The notes beneath the pieces are model-generated. The model worked only from the letters and a program-made list of their open reading frames with translations. It did no database searches and had not been told where the DNA came from. Shown here piece by piece: positions 34,879-45,469 of a DNA stretch of 64,000 bases. This stretch comes from Flammula alnicola. Its lineage: Eukaryota > Basidiomycota > Agaricomycetes > Agaricales > Strophariaceae. Within the stretch, counting starts at the first letter, position 1; every line of letters begins with the position of its first letter. The stretch is from NCBI GenBank assembly GCA_015499995.1, contig JADNRV010000043.1, positions 248,001 through 312,000 on the forward strand. Reading direction: 5' to 3'. A program made the position numbers and the translations under genes.

Positions 34879-36147
34879 TCAAAAAGGATTTGGAGTGACC
34901 CCAAACTCAAGCTGTCCCTTGATGTCCAGATCCCGAAGCGCAAGGCGAATCGCAACACGCGCTTCATCGACATCGACTCCGCCATATACTGCAAGATGTA
35001 ACTTTGTTCGTTTTTTGTCAGCAAACATTTCGCCGATGGCTGGGAGGTCAAAGGATAAGAGATCATTCGGAGTCGTCATGTACAGACTGCAAGATACCCT
35101 CTGAAGGACCTGTGAGGATATTTTCGATAGAATGCGTCTGAGCCAGCTACTGGATTTTGAACCGGGGAATAAAAATATGTCCATGAAATGGATGGTCCGC
35201 AGGGAAGGGTTGTTCGCCAAATCAAGCACTTCACTCAGAGCGTCTAAGTGGTTGCATATTGTTAGATTCATTGTTAGATTCAGGTTGGCGTAAACTCGAA
35301 TTGAAAGGTAGAACATGACGTACTTTGTGCTAATGTCGTATCGAAGCCCCCGCAGGAAAACTCCAAGTGCTCTAAGGCTGGACCTAATGCGCAGATGCAA
35401 GCAGAGATGCGCTTGGCATCGTCACGGTCGAGAGTGATTCCGCTGAGACTGAGCGTGTGGAGTGATGGCACAGGCTGTGAGTCAAAGAAAATCCACTCAA
35501 GGAATGAGAACTCGTGCTCATCGATTTCAATCTTGAGCGTCTTTAACGGAGGGGGGAGGACCGAAATTACAGATTCGTTGGAAGGGTTGCAGGTGATTGA
35601 ACTTAAGGAAAGGGTTTCCAATAGTGGGATGGAGGTAATGAATTCGAGTAGTTGATTGAAGGTCCCGAACTAAAGCCAATAAAACGAAAAGTTACCCGAC
35701 CTGTTCGGTAGTAAGGTTGGGAAGGTGGATGCTTACATCGATATTATACAACCCGAGTGTCTTGATGATTTTTGAAAGGGACTGTAGATGCGCCCTCGCG
35801 TCGGGGCTCAGACTAGACCATTCGACTTGAACCAAAGTAAGATGCTCAAGTACGCCCAGGGGCGGAAGTCCGGCGAGTACTTTGTTCACAAATTCGGTCG
35901 ACGAGTCAAAGTTGTTGTCGATCTCCAGTCGGCGGATGTGGGATGGAATGGTAGATTGAGGAGCACAAATTACGTCCAGTGCGACATCAATATCAATTGA
36001 AACGAGTTGGACATAGGAGAAAAGATGGAATCGGGTGGAAGGAAGCCAGTCGGTGCAAACGAGACTACATTTAGTAAGAACTTCCTTGTCGTCGTGCAGG
36101 TAATCGATTATCACGTCGCAGAGTTCTTTGGGGAAGGCGGGAGGCAT
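34879..36147 (-). CDS. F-box-like protein with divergent leucine-rich region
   Basis: The start MPPAFPKELCDVIIDYLHDD (MQIHITSS eight codons upstream is an alternative) leads straight into the F-box-like pattern KCSLVCTDWLPSTRFHLFSY that is very common in mushrooms. It is followed by leucine-rich irregular repeats such as HIRRLEIDNNFD, LGVLEHLTLVQVEWSSLSPD, LLETLSLSSITCNPSNESVI, PSLHTLSLSGITLDRDD, GPALEHLEFSCGG and LSEVLDLANNPSLRTIHFMD. Three short introns interrupt the gene (near 35690, 35290 and 35250). The end is RDLDIKGQLEFGVTPNPF. Such proteins are assumed to recruit substrates to SCF ubiquitin ligases; the family is greatly expanded and the target unknown. Confidence 0.8.
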
Positions 36148-36455
36148 GCTAGATGTTATATGGATCTGCACCGTTTAAGAACCTGCACATATTAATAAGA
36201 ATCAAATCGTTTCCCCAGTGAAACGCGAGAGGACGCTTATACTTAATCAACTTATAATGATGATGCATGATGGACCATAATGCGGCTCGCGATAAGAGCT
36301 CACTCCTGAGTCACGCGTGACAGCCCTCACATGATCTGATTTGGCAGGACAACTGTGAGACAATCCCAAACTTACTGCAGCCCTGACCGTTCTTAAATTT
36401 GAAATTTGAACTTCTACTACGTTATACTTAGTACATATCCACGAGCAAAAAGAAA

Positions 36456-36519
36456 AAAAATTATCCACTAAGAATTTTTTATAATTTGAATTTCTAGTGG
36501 ATCTTAGTGGATAATTTTT
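36456..36519. repeat. AT-rich hairpin (18-bp perfect inverted repeat)
   Basis: AAAAATTATCCACTAAGA at 36456-36473 is the exact reverse complement of TCTTAGTGGATAATTTTT at 36502-36519. The 28-base spacer itself contains a partial copy (TCTAGTGGAT). It could be a miniature element remnant or a terminator-like structure. No target duplication was recognised. Confidence 0.65.
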
Positions 36520-36574
36520 ATAATTGTGCTGAAAGAAGTTCAAGTTCAAAAAGGAGGATTAAGCCGCTTCCAGC

Positions 36575-36823
36575 ATGCCACTCGAGAGGACTCCCAAGTT
36601 CATCGCGGCCAAGAAAGCGGGCAAGGCCGAATGCGAGACAGTCGCCCGACATGCTGCTGATCTCACATTTGAAGAAGCGAAGCGTATCCACATCCACACT
36701 AACGTTGGTCATGGTGGCCTCAATCACGGAAATATGCTGTTCGACGCTGAGGTCACCAAGGCTAGCTTGATTGATTGGGGCAAGGTCAGGCCTAGCGGGG
36801 GGGTAAGCGTCATTATACTTTAA
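36575..36823 (+). pseudogene. Kinase-fold (phosphotransferase-like) fragment with lost catalytic Asp
   Basis: A frame of 82 codons contains RIHIHTNVGHGGLNHGNMLF and KASLIDWGKV. This is the layout of the catalytic loop HxDxxxxN and the DxG-like metal site of small kinase-fold phosphotransferases (H-G-D-x-x-x-G-N then L-I-D-W-G). Here the catalytic Asp is Gly (HGG). No further lobes are found on either side, so only a fragment exists. The assignment is from motif spacing alone. Confidence 0.4.
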
Positions 36824-38437
36824 TGTATGGCGCATACTGACAAATGGGCAATAGGCGCCCAATAAGATCTCGCATATGCAGGCTAGTTGAGAGCCTGGTG
36901 CTAGTAGACAAGTGCTAGTAGACGTAGTTGCTTTCTATATTGGTGAATTCATGAAACTACCCGCCACCACATTTCTCGCGGTAATGAGGCAATGTAATCC
37001 ACCGCTTGTCCTTAAGACCAGCGGTCTGCCAGTGAAACTAAATATTTGGGATTATGCGATTACTGGCAGATGCATATGTACTAAAACCTTGATCAGAGAA
37101 TTGGCGCGTGTGGCACTGGCCGGGATATCGATGGAGAAACACCACTTTGTCTGAGCAGTTCATTGATGGCACTCGGATGATATAGATGGATATATTAATT
37201 ACGTATACTAGCTTAAGCGCCCAATTCTACTACTACGTCACATGCTCGATCCAGCACCAAAAATTAATATTATGGCCATTCTACTTGGAGACTCCAAGTA
37301 AGTCGATAGAGGCAACACCGTCTCCGTGTATCGTGGGAATTGCGATGTTTTTGCGCACTGGAAAGTGGTTCTGATGATCGTTGTTTAGAGTCTTTTCGAA
37401 CAACTCACGGTGGATATACATGATGACGCGCAATCGACAATCCACAAGAGCAACTTCTCTTTTCCATGGATAGTGCACATCGGCGATATGTTTTCGAATG
37501 ATCTCAAGATGTCGTGCTTTCGGTAATTACTCCGGTCTCGCGCAAGTTAGAAGTACATGGGATGCTCGGCTGGAACTCAGGCTTATGGGATTAAGTTAAA
37601 ATAGAAGTATATTTTTATCCGACCATCCTCTTTTTTTTTGACGTAATCAGTAACATGATATGTAGATAGACATATGGTCGACATCAAACAATTGGAAGCA
37701 AGAAGTAGCACAAGTCACGACTGCACATGCTCCGGGTCCATTACTGTGTAGATATTGTCTGTGTTCTAGTGACTGACATGCATAAACAGAATGGTCATTA
37801 CAGAAGGAGCTAGGAAGTTAATAAAGGATCATGGCGATATTTTTGAAGTACAGTTGCCAAATAAGTGTATGTAAGAATAAATCTCAAAGAAGGCAACGTC
37901 ACTGAATCTCTATCTATCATGATCAATGTTGCCTAGTCAGCCAGCCTTCCAGGAATTTGGAGAGCTTGCCTGGGTTCCCGTAAGCGTGTCCAAAATTTCA
38001 AGGACATGATGGCGTGCCGCAAACGATTACTTTGGCGCCGGTCAAGCGCCGGTCTGGATTAAATACAACAACAATTAGCAAGCGATTCAACTTGGTCCAC
38101 GCAAACTTGAAGAGCGACATATTGACTTTAGGCATTCTTATCTACAAAAGGTGCTGTTGTGTCAAGACTCGATTGGGGCAGGGGGACATTTTGACAAGGT
38201 ACTTAGCAACAATTTGATGGTTACAGCCGCCGCTGCGCTCTGAATCCGAAAAGTGACAGCCCATCAGTCACGAGCGCTGAGCGATTCAAACCTTGACACT
38301 GTTCAACGTTCAACATCAATCCCCCGTTGGCGAAGGTTTCAACGCTCTCTCCCTCTCATTTTCTCCCCAAGAGCAGTGCTCGTCTTTCATTTTCTCTTTT
38401 ACACGCTGGTCGTCGTCTCGGTTCATATTTGGTCACA
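36824..38437. other. Gene-poor stretch
   Basis: About 1.6 kb without a convincing gene. Minus-strand patches at about 37936-37994 (GHAYGNPGKLSKFLEGW) and 38010-38060 (RLTGAKVIVCGTPSC), and a short plus-strand patch near 37813-37873 (KLIKDHGDIFEVQLPNK), read like protein but are cut by stops. They may be decayed exons. Their families are not recognised. Confidence 0.4.
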
Positions 38438-39466
38438 ATGTCATCAACAGATCCATTACCGCAGCCTCCGGCAGATAGCAATACTGAAAGGCGCCCTCAA
38501 GCAGATCCACTGCCCTCGAAACGTGGGGAGATTGGTTATGTCGAAGGAGTTCACAACCTCGTAGAAAGACCACAGGGAAATGTCTCCGAAACTCACCTTC
38601 CCGAACGACACCCAGCTGACCGGGACCACCCATCATCACCCTCCAATCCTTCTGTCCCTCCACCAGAGACGACCACCCCTTCGTCCTCTACGGACAATGC
38701 AGCGACCTCTTCGAGCTCTGCTTCCATAACCAAATCGACCAGATTGCTAAGCTTCCTGAAGCCGAAGAAATCTTTTGGCGGTGTTCAGCTTGCGACTCTG
38801 ATTCAATTCGCCGCCCAAATCTTGCTATTGGCAGGCACCGTCATAGCATGGGTATTCGCAACGAAACTCCTCAAACACATGGCTGCAAACGATCAGAACA
38901 TGCCAGGCGGATCATCGGCCATCTTCGTCCACGTCGTCTTCGTCATTGGCGTCATCGGACAACTCGTATTTTTGGAGCGTCGTCTCTTCCGACTACGCGG
39001 TGAGCGGTACAGTCACCTTCACCCCGGAGAGGTGCTCCCGCGTCACAGAATTATTCCCATGACTTCCGATACGGGAATTGCATTCGCACCATGGAATCGA
39101 CCGCCGCTTCCCACCTACGCCGCTGCTCTCGCTCAAAGCGGAGTAGGCACCGGAGATGTTGAAGATCATCTCATCGCTGCACCTCCACCACCCGCCTACG
39201 GACATACGAGGGGCAGCACGCTCCTCCTACAGGGATATCTGCGAGAAAGTTTGCGTGCGCAGCGTCCACCTTCAGTCCACAGTCAGGCACCAAGCGCAGC
39301 TGAACGGCATCTCAGCTATGTCAGCAGGGACGAAGATTGGGAGGAAATCCAAAATGCGGATAGGGCCCGGCAACTAGAGGAAACGTTGCATCGTTTGGAA
39401 GCGCCGCAACCTATGCAACCACGTTCATCAGTGGAAAGGTCCCAGCAGGGTCCCCCAAGTTCATGA
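38438..39466 (+). CDS. Two-helix membrane protein, unknown function
   Basis: A single exon from MSSTDPLPQPPADSNTERRP. About 100 Pro/Ser/Thr-rich residues, then KSFGGVQLATLIQFAAQILL LAGTVIAWVFATKLLKHMA (helix one) and SSAIFVHVVFVIGVIGQLVF LERRLFRLRGERYS (helix two). A long tail follows with PPLPTYAAALAQSG, PPPPAYGHTRGSTLLLQGYL and DEDWEEIQNADRARQLEETL. The two PPxY-like motifs (PPLPTY and PPPPAY) could recruit WW-domain ubiquitin ligases. This looks like a conserved mushroom membrane family without a name. The start ATG at 38438 is chosen because the upstream frame lacks an ATG. The stop TGA is at 39464-39466. Confidence 0.75.
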   Translation: MSSTDPLPQPPADSNTERRPQADPLPSKRGEIGYVEGVHNLVERPQGNVSETHLPERHPADRDHPSSPSNPSVPPPETTTPSSSTDNAATSSSSASITKSTRLLSFLKPKKSFGGVQLATLIQFAAQILLLAGTVIAWVFATKLLKHMAANDQNMPGGSSAIFVHVVFVIGVIGQLVFLERRLFRLRGERYSHLHPGEVLPRHRIIPMTSDTGIAFAPWNRPPLPTYAAALAQSGVGTGDVEDHLIAAPPPPAYGHTRGSTLLLQGYLRESLRAQRPPSVHSQAPSAAERHLSYVSRDEDWEEIQNADRARQLEETLHRLEAPQPMQPRSSVERSQQGPPSS

Positions 39467-40233
39467 ACCTTTGGGATTTTGTCGATTGCGTCAGATTTTT
39501 CGGTACTGCGTGTGATCATGTTCCGACACCATTCCGTACCCTTTGTACTCCCAAGACAATCTACTTACTCGCGGTCCTCGCACCCTCTATTTGAAATTCC
39601 AGAATGTTCACAAAGCAAGCTACTTGGGAAATGTAGATTCTACGTCTGACCACGTCTGGGCCCTTGCAGGTTGTTTTCACCTTTGAACTAGGCTGTTTGG
39701 TGTTCTTGATGCTCTTGATTCTTAAAGTACCTCTGTTTCGTGACTTGACTCTTCGCCACAGCTTTCGTTGTGATAGGAGATATGTGCGCGGTTGAGGATG
39801 TTTCCCGCATCCGATGGAGATTCTTCAACAAACGTTTGTTTATTCTTGGTTCATGCGGTGCAACACGTCCCTGGGAATCGGGAGGCATCTGGGGTGCTTC
39901 CTCACCTTTCCTTACGGATCATCAACGATCGAAAGAGCGTTCGAGTCATAATGATAGGCATCGCCTGATATGGCTGCATCGCCGCTTTTGGAACACTGAA
40001 TCTGCGCAGGTACTCTTCTCTTTCACCTCCTGGAGTCGCGGAGTGACGAAATTTAGATTCGGGATTTCTTTTTTCTGCTCACTAAGCTGACGCTAGACGG
40101 TCAGGTACCTGGTAACCTTACGGAAGTGACTCACGGAGTCATTCCTGGATTTTTCTGGCGACTATGAATACCATTCATTCAAACATTTGTCTGGGTATTC
40201 ACCCATCCACCCAACCTCTCTCCGACGTCTCCA
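39467..40233. other. Intergenic
   Basis: 3' flank of the membrane protein and promoter of the arrestin-like gene. A minus-strand frame of 66 codons (39688-39888, very basic) and a plus-strand frame at 39770-40090 overlap each other and neither can be supported. Confidence 0.45.
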
Positions 40234-41823
40234 ATGGAGTTCAATTATCCTTCAACATCATCCGAGCTGCCTGGCTATTATCCGTCGTCTCCTTCACCGT
40301 CCTATACTTGTGAATTAGCATGCGGCGAAAGATTACTGGAACATACACCGCGGTCGCAGGCCTCTCGACCGCCACCTACGTCCTTGTTCATCAAGAAGGC
40401 TGGTAGGACATCAATTGTATTGAACGAGCAAGAAGATGGCGCGACTATCCCAACGTATGGTCGTCGCGCGTTGATCAGTGGCAACTTGTTTCTTGAACAA
40501 AGTGAGAGCATCCTCGACATTGTTCTAAAAGTACGCATTATTATTCAACAACTCTCTAACATATCATGCTCATATTTACTTTTCACAACTGCAGGTCGAA
40601 GCCAAACTGGATTACACTATCTCTGATGCTGGTGGTCAGTCTAACAAACTGGTGGCCGATAGTTATACTCTATGGTCGCATTCGACCTCACAGGGGACAT
40701 CGTGCCCCAGTCAAATCCCGTTCTCCGTTTTTCTGCCTGCAACCTTCAAACACAATGGCAATGCGGTGCCTCTTCCGCCTTCTTACAATGCCACTTACTT
40801 CAGTGTTCCAAGCCTCTTCGTCCGCTCCGCCTACCAACTGCACATAATTGTTTCACGCGTGCGACACCAAAAAGTCGGTGGTATCTGGCCGAAAACAAAA
40901 CAGTGCATTTTTTTTCTCATTCGAAACATGGATCGCAATTTTCTAACACGCGTTTTTTTTTTAAATCAGCATTTTAATCCCATTCACATATTCGCCGAAG
41001 ACGCGGCCTCATCGACCCATCGTTCCGAGTCCTGGCTTTTTCTCTTCCGTAAAAACCTCGCCAGAGGAATGGTTTCAGGCTGTAACGTTACTCAAGACGC
41101 GTCCAAATGCTAACATTGATCCAATCAACGTCCATGTGAGTTCTGATTCAAGCACGACATGTTCTCAAATTCTGACGTTCTCAAAATACAGCTGTTCGTC
41201 CCAGGTGGTCGGATCTACGGTCTGACGGACACAATACCGTTTCACATCCAAGTTGCCGGCATCACCTGTTCTCTCAGGAAGCTCTTCTCCGACTCGTTAC
41301 TCGACCGCGTCATGTCTGTCGACTCCCATAACACCGTGGTGACAACAACGTCTAGGAAGGCAAACACAAAACCACTTGTCCGTGTATGCATCTTACGGCA
41401 GGTCTCCGTCAACATAAAGGGCGATAATTCCTGGAAAAACAACGTCTTGACTGAAGGCACCATCTGGCCGATCCCTCCAGATTTGGGGGCGTGCTGCTTA
41501 TCCACATCATCAAATTGCGAGGAAGGACACATTGATTGGGAAGGCGAGCTGCGCTGCGGCAGCGACGTCGCAGTCGGCGGCTTCATGGCTGGCAACGTAC
41601 AAGTCAAGGTAAGCTCCTAGCCTTGTTTCTCGCCTTTTTGCTGACAATTGAATTCTAACAGGACTTCATCGCGCTGACAATATCGCCGCCGACCCCTTTC
41701 ACGACCCCTTTACTCGAACTCCAACTTACCATCCCCATTAGACTGGTAACAGACTCGTTCTCAGAAGTTGCAGGGCTGGAGGGGCATACCTCGCAGGCGC
41801 CTATTGCGGCCGCCGCAGTATGA
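40234..41823 (+). CDS. Arrestin-like protein
   Basis: The protein opens MEFNYPSTSSELPGYYPSSP and has the beta-sandwich pattern of fungal arrestin-like proteins: IPTYGRRALISGNLFLEQSE, SILDIVLK/VEAKLDYTISD, SYTLWSHS, QIPFSVFLPATFKHNGNAVP, LPPSYNATYFSVPSLFVRSA and YQLHIIVSRVRHQ. After introns come ILIPFTYSPKTRPHRPIVPS, LFVPGGRIYGLTDTIPFHIQ and RVCILRQVSVNIKGD. The final exon after 41607 ends LVTDSFSEVAGLEGHTSQAP IAAAAV, stop TGA 41821-41823. Introns at about 40531-40594, 40902-40976, 41136-41191 and 41611-41661. Arrestin-fold proteins act as adaptors for receptor or transporter endocytosis. No PPxY motif was seen, so the ubiquitin-ligase link is unproven. Confidence 0.72.
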
Positions 41824-42595
41824 TGATGATTCTTCGGTTTCTTTCTTTTATTTTCGTCACGATCTTTACGACTCGGACCGCGCCCTCATCGGACTGCATA
41901 TCACGATTTCTGTGTCTCAACAACACATAATTGATACCCAATATTTCCAGATCTTTGGGGAATGAAAATTATCTTAATTATCTTATTTTCACAAGCTCAA
42001 CGCTATAAAAACTTTTCTCTTGTAGATAGTCACTGATTTTATGTATTGTCCAACTCCTTATATGAATGGGATATCCTTACAGTCCGTTTACGATGGATCC
42101 GACATCAGCATACGTAGACATCTGTATACGCGTAATTTATAGAAACAACGGAAACGGGCAGCCATGTTATACGTAAATGTTATAAATAGCTCTCGACTGA
42201 GCGCTTCTTGATGGGTCCAAGGAATCTACTATGACGGCAAACATATAGACTACCGTTATCGTTAAACGTGTCCGATGATAACCGGGTTAGAGCACAAAGT
42301 AGTATGGGTAGATAGTTTTGATGAGAGTAAGGCCAACCGCAGCGTCGCTTTGGACTCTTCTTGATATACCGGTACTTCTCGCTACCAACGCGATGAATGG
42401 CCAAACTGCGGGTACCAATCCCATTCCCCGTCCATGTTGCAAAACCAAATGAGCGACAGGTCCCATCGTCCGATTAACCCGATAGCCTTCAGCCTGGAGC
42501 TGCTGGTGGAGCAAACCACCGACAGCTTCTCACCTGAAGCGGTGGTCGAAACTAGTTCCAGCCGAAAGCAGCAACAAAGTAATTCATGTCTTGCA
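41824..42595. other. Intergenic between convergent genes
   Basis: 3' flanks of the arrestin-like gene and the minus-strand protease. Open frames at 42180-42404, 42287-42514 and 42382-42708 are not supported. Confidence 0.5.
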
Positions 42596-44562
42596 TCATC
42601 GTCTCTTCCGTGCACGCAAAAGAAAGAAGATGGCGACCGCGAACAAGACGGCGCCCACGACCACACCGACGATAATGTAGTACACGGTTTTATGGACACT
42701 AGAGGCACTGAAGGTGGTATCTTTCAGTGCTCTGGTCCCAGTGCTGTCGATGCCTCCTAGACGGACGGTTACGAAGTCCTGATGGGCTAGCGACGAATGA
42801 TGTCAAGATAACAGATACTTTTTGCAAGGAGAGACGGACCTTCCACCATGTCGGTGATAGAGAGTAATTGGACGTATGGGTTATTGAGGTCCGTGGAGTT
42901 CTTGACGAAGTCTCCATAGTCAAATAACGAATACACATTGCGCACTAGCGAGCGAAGTATTGAGAAACATTTATTTTATTTTAGAAAAAGGTAAGAGGCG
43001 TACTGAAAGCCATTCCAAGGACCATATCATAATTTGGACTGCTTCCTCTATCGTATGTGAACGGCTGGAACTGGATAATCGGATTCTCGTTAACACAGAA
43101 AACGTTCGATAGATATGGCCGAAGGCGACGTACAGTGCCTATGCAAGCTTTTTGCCCATCCGAGGTTTGTAGACTGGGCAATTTAATGGACAACGGCTCC
43201 CTGCAAAGACGGTTAAGAATCCTCAATATCACTAGGTTGAAGAACGACCATACAACGTCATATCCAGAGGATGTATAGGGTAGGCCTTCCCAGAAAACTT
43301 GAAGGTTATATTGACTTCTTGTTCACATGGCAGCACATACGCTCCTCCGATCCCTGGGACTTCACGATACTCCGACTCGGAAAACCCGCTATATATCGCA
43401 TCCACGACCGAGCTGTTATTGTAATCAGACGCATTCGAGATCCGCAACGGGATGAACAGAGACTAACCGAGGTAGCTGGGGTAGAGTGAACCCACAATCC
43501 AGAACGACCGTGGCCTGCTTCTTATTCACCGTTTGCAAAACCGACGATTCTACTGGAATCGCTTGTCCATCGGGACCAATAATTCCATCAGGATCAAGTA
43601 AAATTTGCAGGTGCTGGTCATCAGAACTGCTATCGGGCACTTTCGTGATGGCTAATCTAGGCTCATCCACAATCGCTGCAAAGTCTGGTAGGACTTCGCC
43701 AACAGTAATGTTGCCTCTGAAGAAGTCGGTAGGATCTAATGTCAATTAATTTTTTTTTTGACATCTTAACAACGACGAAGGAAAACATACCTTTTTGTCT
43801 GCCCAACAAAATCGTGAAATAATTTGGGATCGACCGATTTTGCGCGAAGACACGATCTAAAACAGTGGCCCCGGTTGCGGAAGGTAGACTCCGTGTAATG
43901 AAGGAGCCTGAGCTTGGTCCCAGACCTATCGTTAAATTTCAGCATTGTCAAAAAAAAAATGTACATTATGCGGACATACCTAGGATCCCATGGCCTTCGG
44001 GGTGTTGAGCGTCTGAGGAAATTTCCACTGCTTTAAATGAGTATACCACTGCATACAGGAGGAATGCATACTCACAGAATGCCTGATCTGCAATACTGTG
44101 TCCTGCAAAGTTCAGGCTGTTTTGTTTGACTCGGCCTGTGTTTACGAATTAATACCGCGGAATAACACGAGGAAGGAAGGTCCGCACCTGTAACAGAGTT
44201 TCCAGCGTATTTGATAGTTACATTCAGGCCAGCGTCGGTGCTGTGTGGAACTGTTCCTGCCACCCAAAGGTCGGAACTGCAAGAGTGTTTACATCCGAAT
44301 GATGACAACGGATATTGGAAGGCAATGCAACGTACCTGCCTGTGTCAACTAGCACCGCAAAGGTCTGATTCCCAAGAACAATGTCAGCGAAATAACTAAT
44401 ATCAGCTGAATCGTTCAATGTAAGGCCTTCTGGAGCCCGAGACACTAGTTGTCGCTGCCAGTTAAGGAGACCTCGTTGAGGGACACGAAGTTGAATGTGG
44501 TACGCTCTGGTAACCGCCGCGGGCAACGTAAGGAGGAAAAGGGCGATCATAGACCAGGCCAT
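42596..44562 (-). CDS. Membrane-anchored pepsin-like aspartic protease, short-tailed paralogue
   Basis: The start MAWSMIALFLLTLPAAVTRA is a signal peptide. YFADIVLGNQTFAVLVDTGS / SDLWVAG carries the first catalytic Asp, its DTGS split by an intron. Next come LNVTIKYAGNSVTG, RVKQNSLNFAGHSIADQAF, GHGILGLGPSSGSFI, FTILLGRQKDP and GNITVGEVLPDF. The second site reads ATVVLDCGFTLPQLPR, with Cys where the family has Ser/Thr, and is followed by VVDAIYSGFSE, PCEQEVNITFKFSGKAYPIH and YDMVLGMAFLRNVYSLFDYG. A hydrophobic helix (VYYIIVGVVVGAVLFAVAIF) and basic RARKRR end the protein, stop TGA 42596-42598. The layout suggests a type I cell-surface protease. It is divergent from, and homologous to, the gene at 45470. 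Confidence 0.87.
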
Positions 44563-45469
44563 GCCTGAAAGGACGCAGACGAGAAAAGGCGAGGATGGTG
44601 GAGGAAATGTGCCGCGCCTTGCTGCTTATACACGAAGAAAGACAGCCATCAAGCTTGGATATTTGTAGGCGATGCAAAAAGTGCAGAAGAAAGGGACGAT
44701 GATATAGATGGCCGGATAACGTCTCTAATTCGCTTGGGTTTGATCATGACAAGTTTGTGTGGGTTCTTGGCTCGCCGAGCGTTTCTTGGGCTGGGCATGC
44801 AAGCATTCACTGACAACAGGTGACGAAAAGCTTTGAGGACAGGCGCCCAGCTGCCGCAGCGCCCTGAATGGATCCTTTCCATAACAGACACTGGAATATG
44901 CCCTTGAATGACCTAGTGGTCTTGGTGTGTGTCGGATTGCGTAGGATTCCTGTTCGCCAAGAAACATGTCCATAAGAACCAACAAGGAAGGAATCGCAAA
45001 AGACATTAAGAAAATCTAGACGTACCTTGGCAAGCTCTATCGTCTACGGAAGACAAACACCAAGATGAATATTTTACTTGCAAACTTCTTGGCCGTCTGC
45101 ATTATTCGCGTCGTGGTGAATGAGAGGTTCGGCGCTAAAGAGACGATAAAGCGAAATGCGTGCACTGTAACCCCCCGAGCCCGTTCTTTCAACTTCTGTC
45201 CAAGGTGCGCCTGGACTTGTCGAGAGAAAATGCCGACGATGTTGACGACGAAGGCAGGACATTCAAAATGTTGCTTGACTTGACGGTGAGAGAAGACCGT
45301 GACGGTGAGAGTCCGAGTGCTACGTAAGTAACTAAGGCTAACTGTTTCAGGACTGCGGACATATTTCACTTTTTCCCCTTGCTGTCGTTTGCTCTCAGTT
45401 AGTCAATTCCGCTCTTTTCCTCACCCACTTTGGCCTTTCACTCCTTTGGCCACCCCTCGACGTCTCCGA
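44563..45469. other. Divergent promoter region of the protease pair
   Basis: About 0.9 kb between the two protease start codons. Open frames at 44725-45006 and 45037-45369 on the minus strand lack any support. No repeat was recognised. Confidence 0.5.

Noticed and set aside
39688..39888. Small basic protein on the minus strand
   Set aside because: No upstream exon or initiator context can be defined and an equally open frame runs on the other strand.
44725..45369. Small minus-strand frames between the proteases
   Set aside because: They sit in a promoter region, show no domain and have no splice support.
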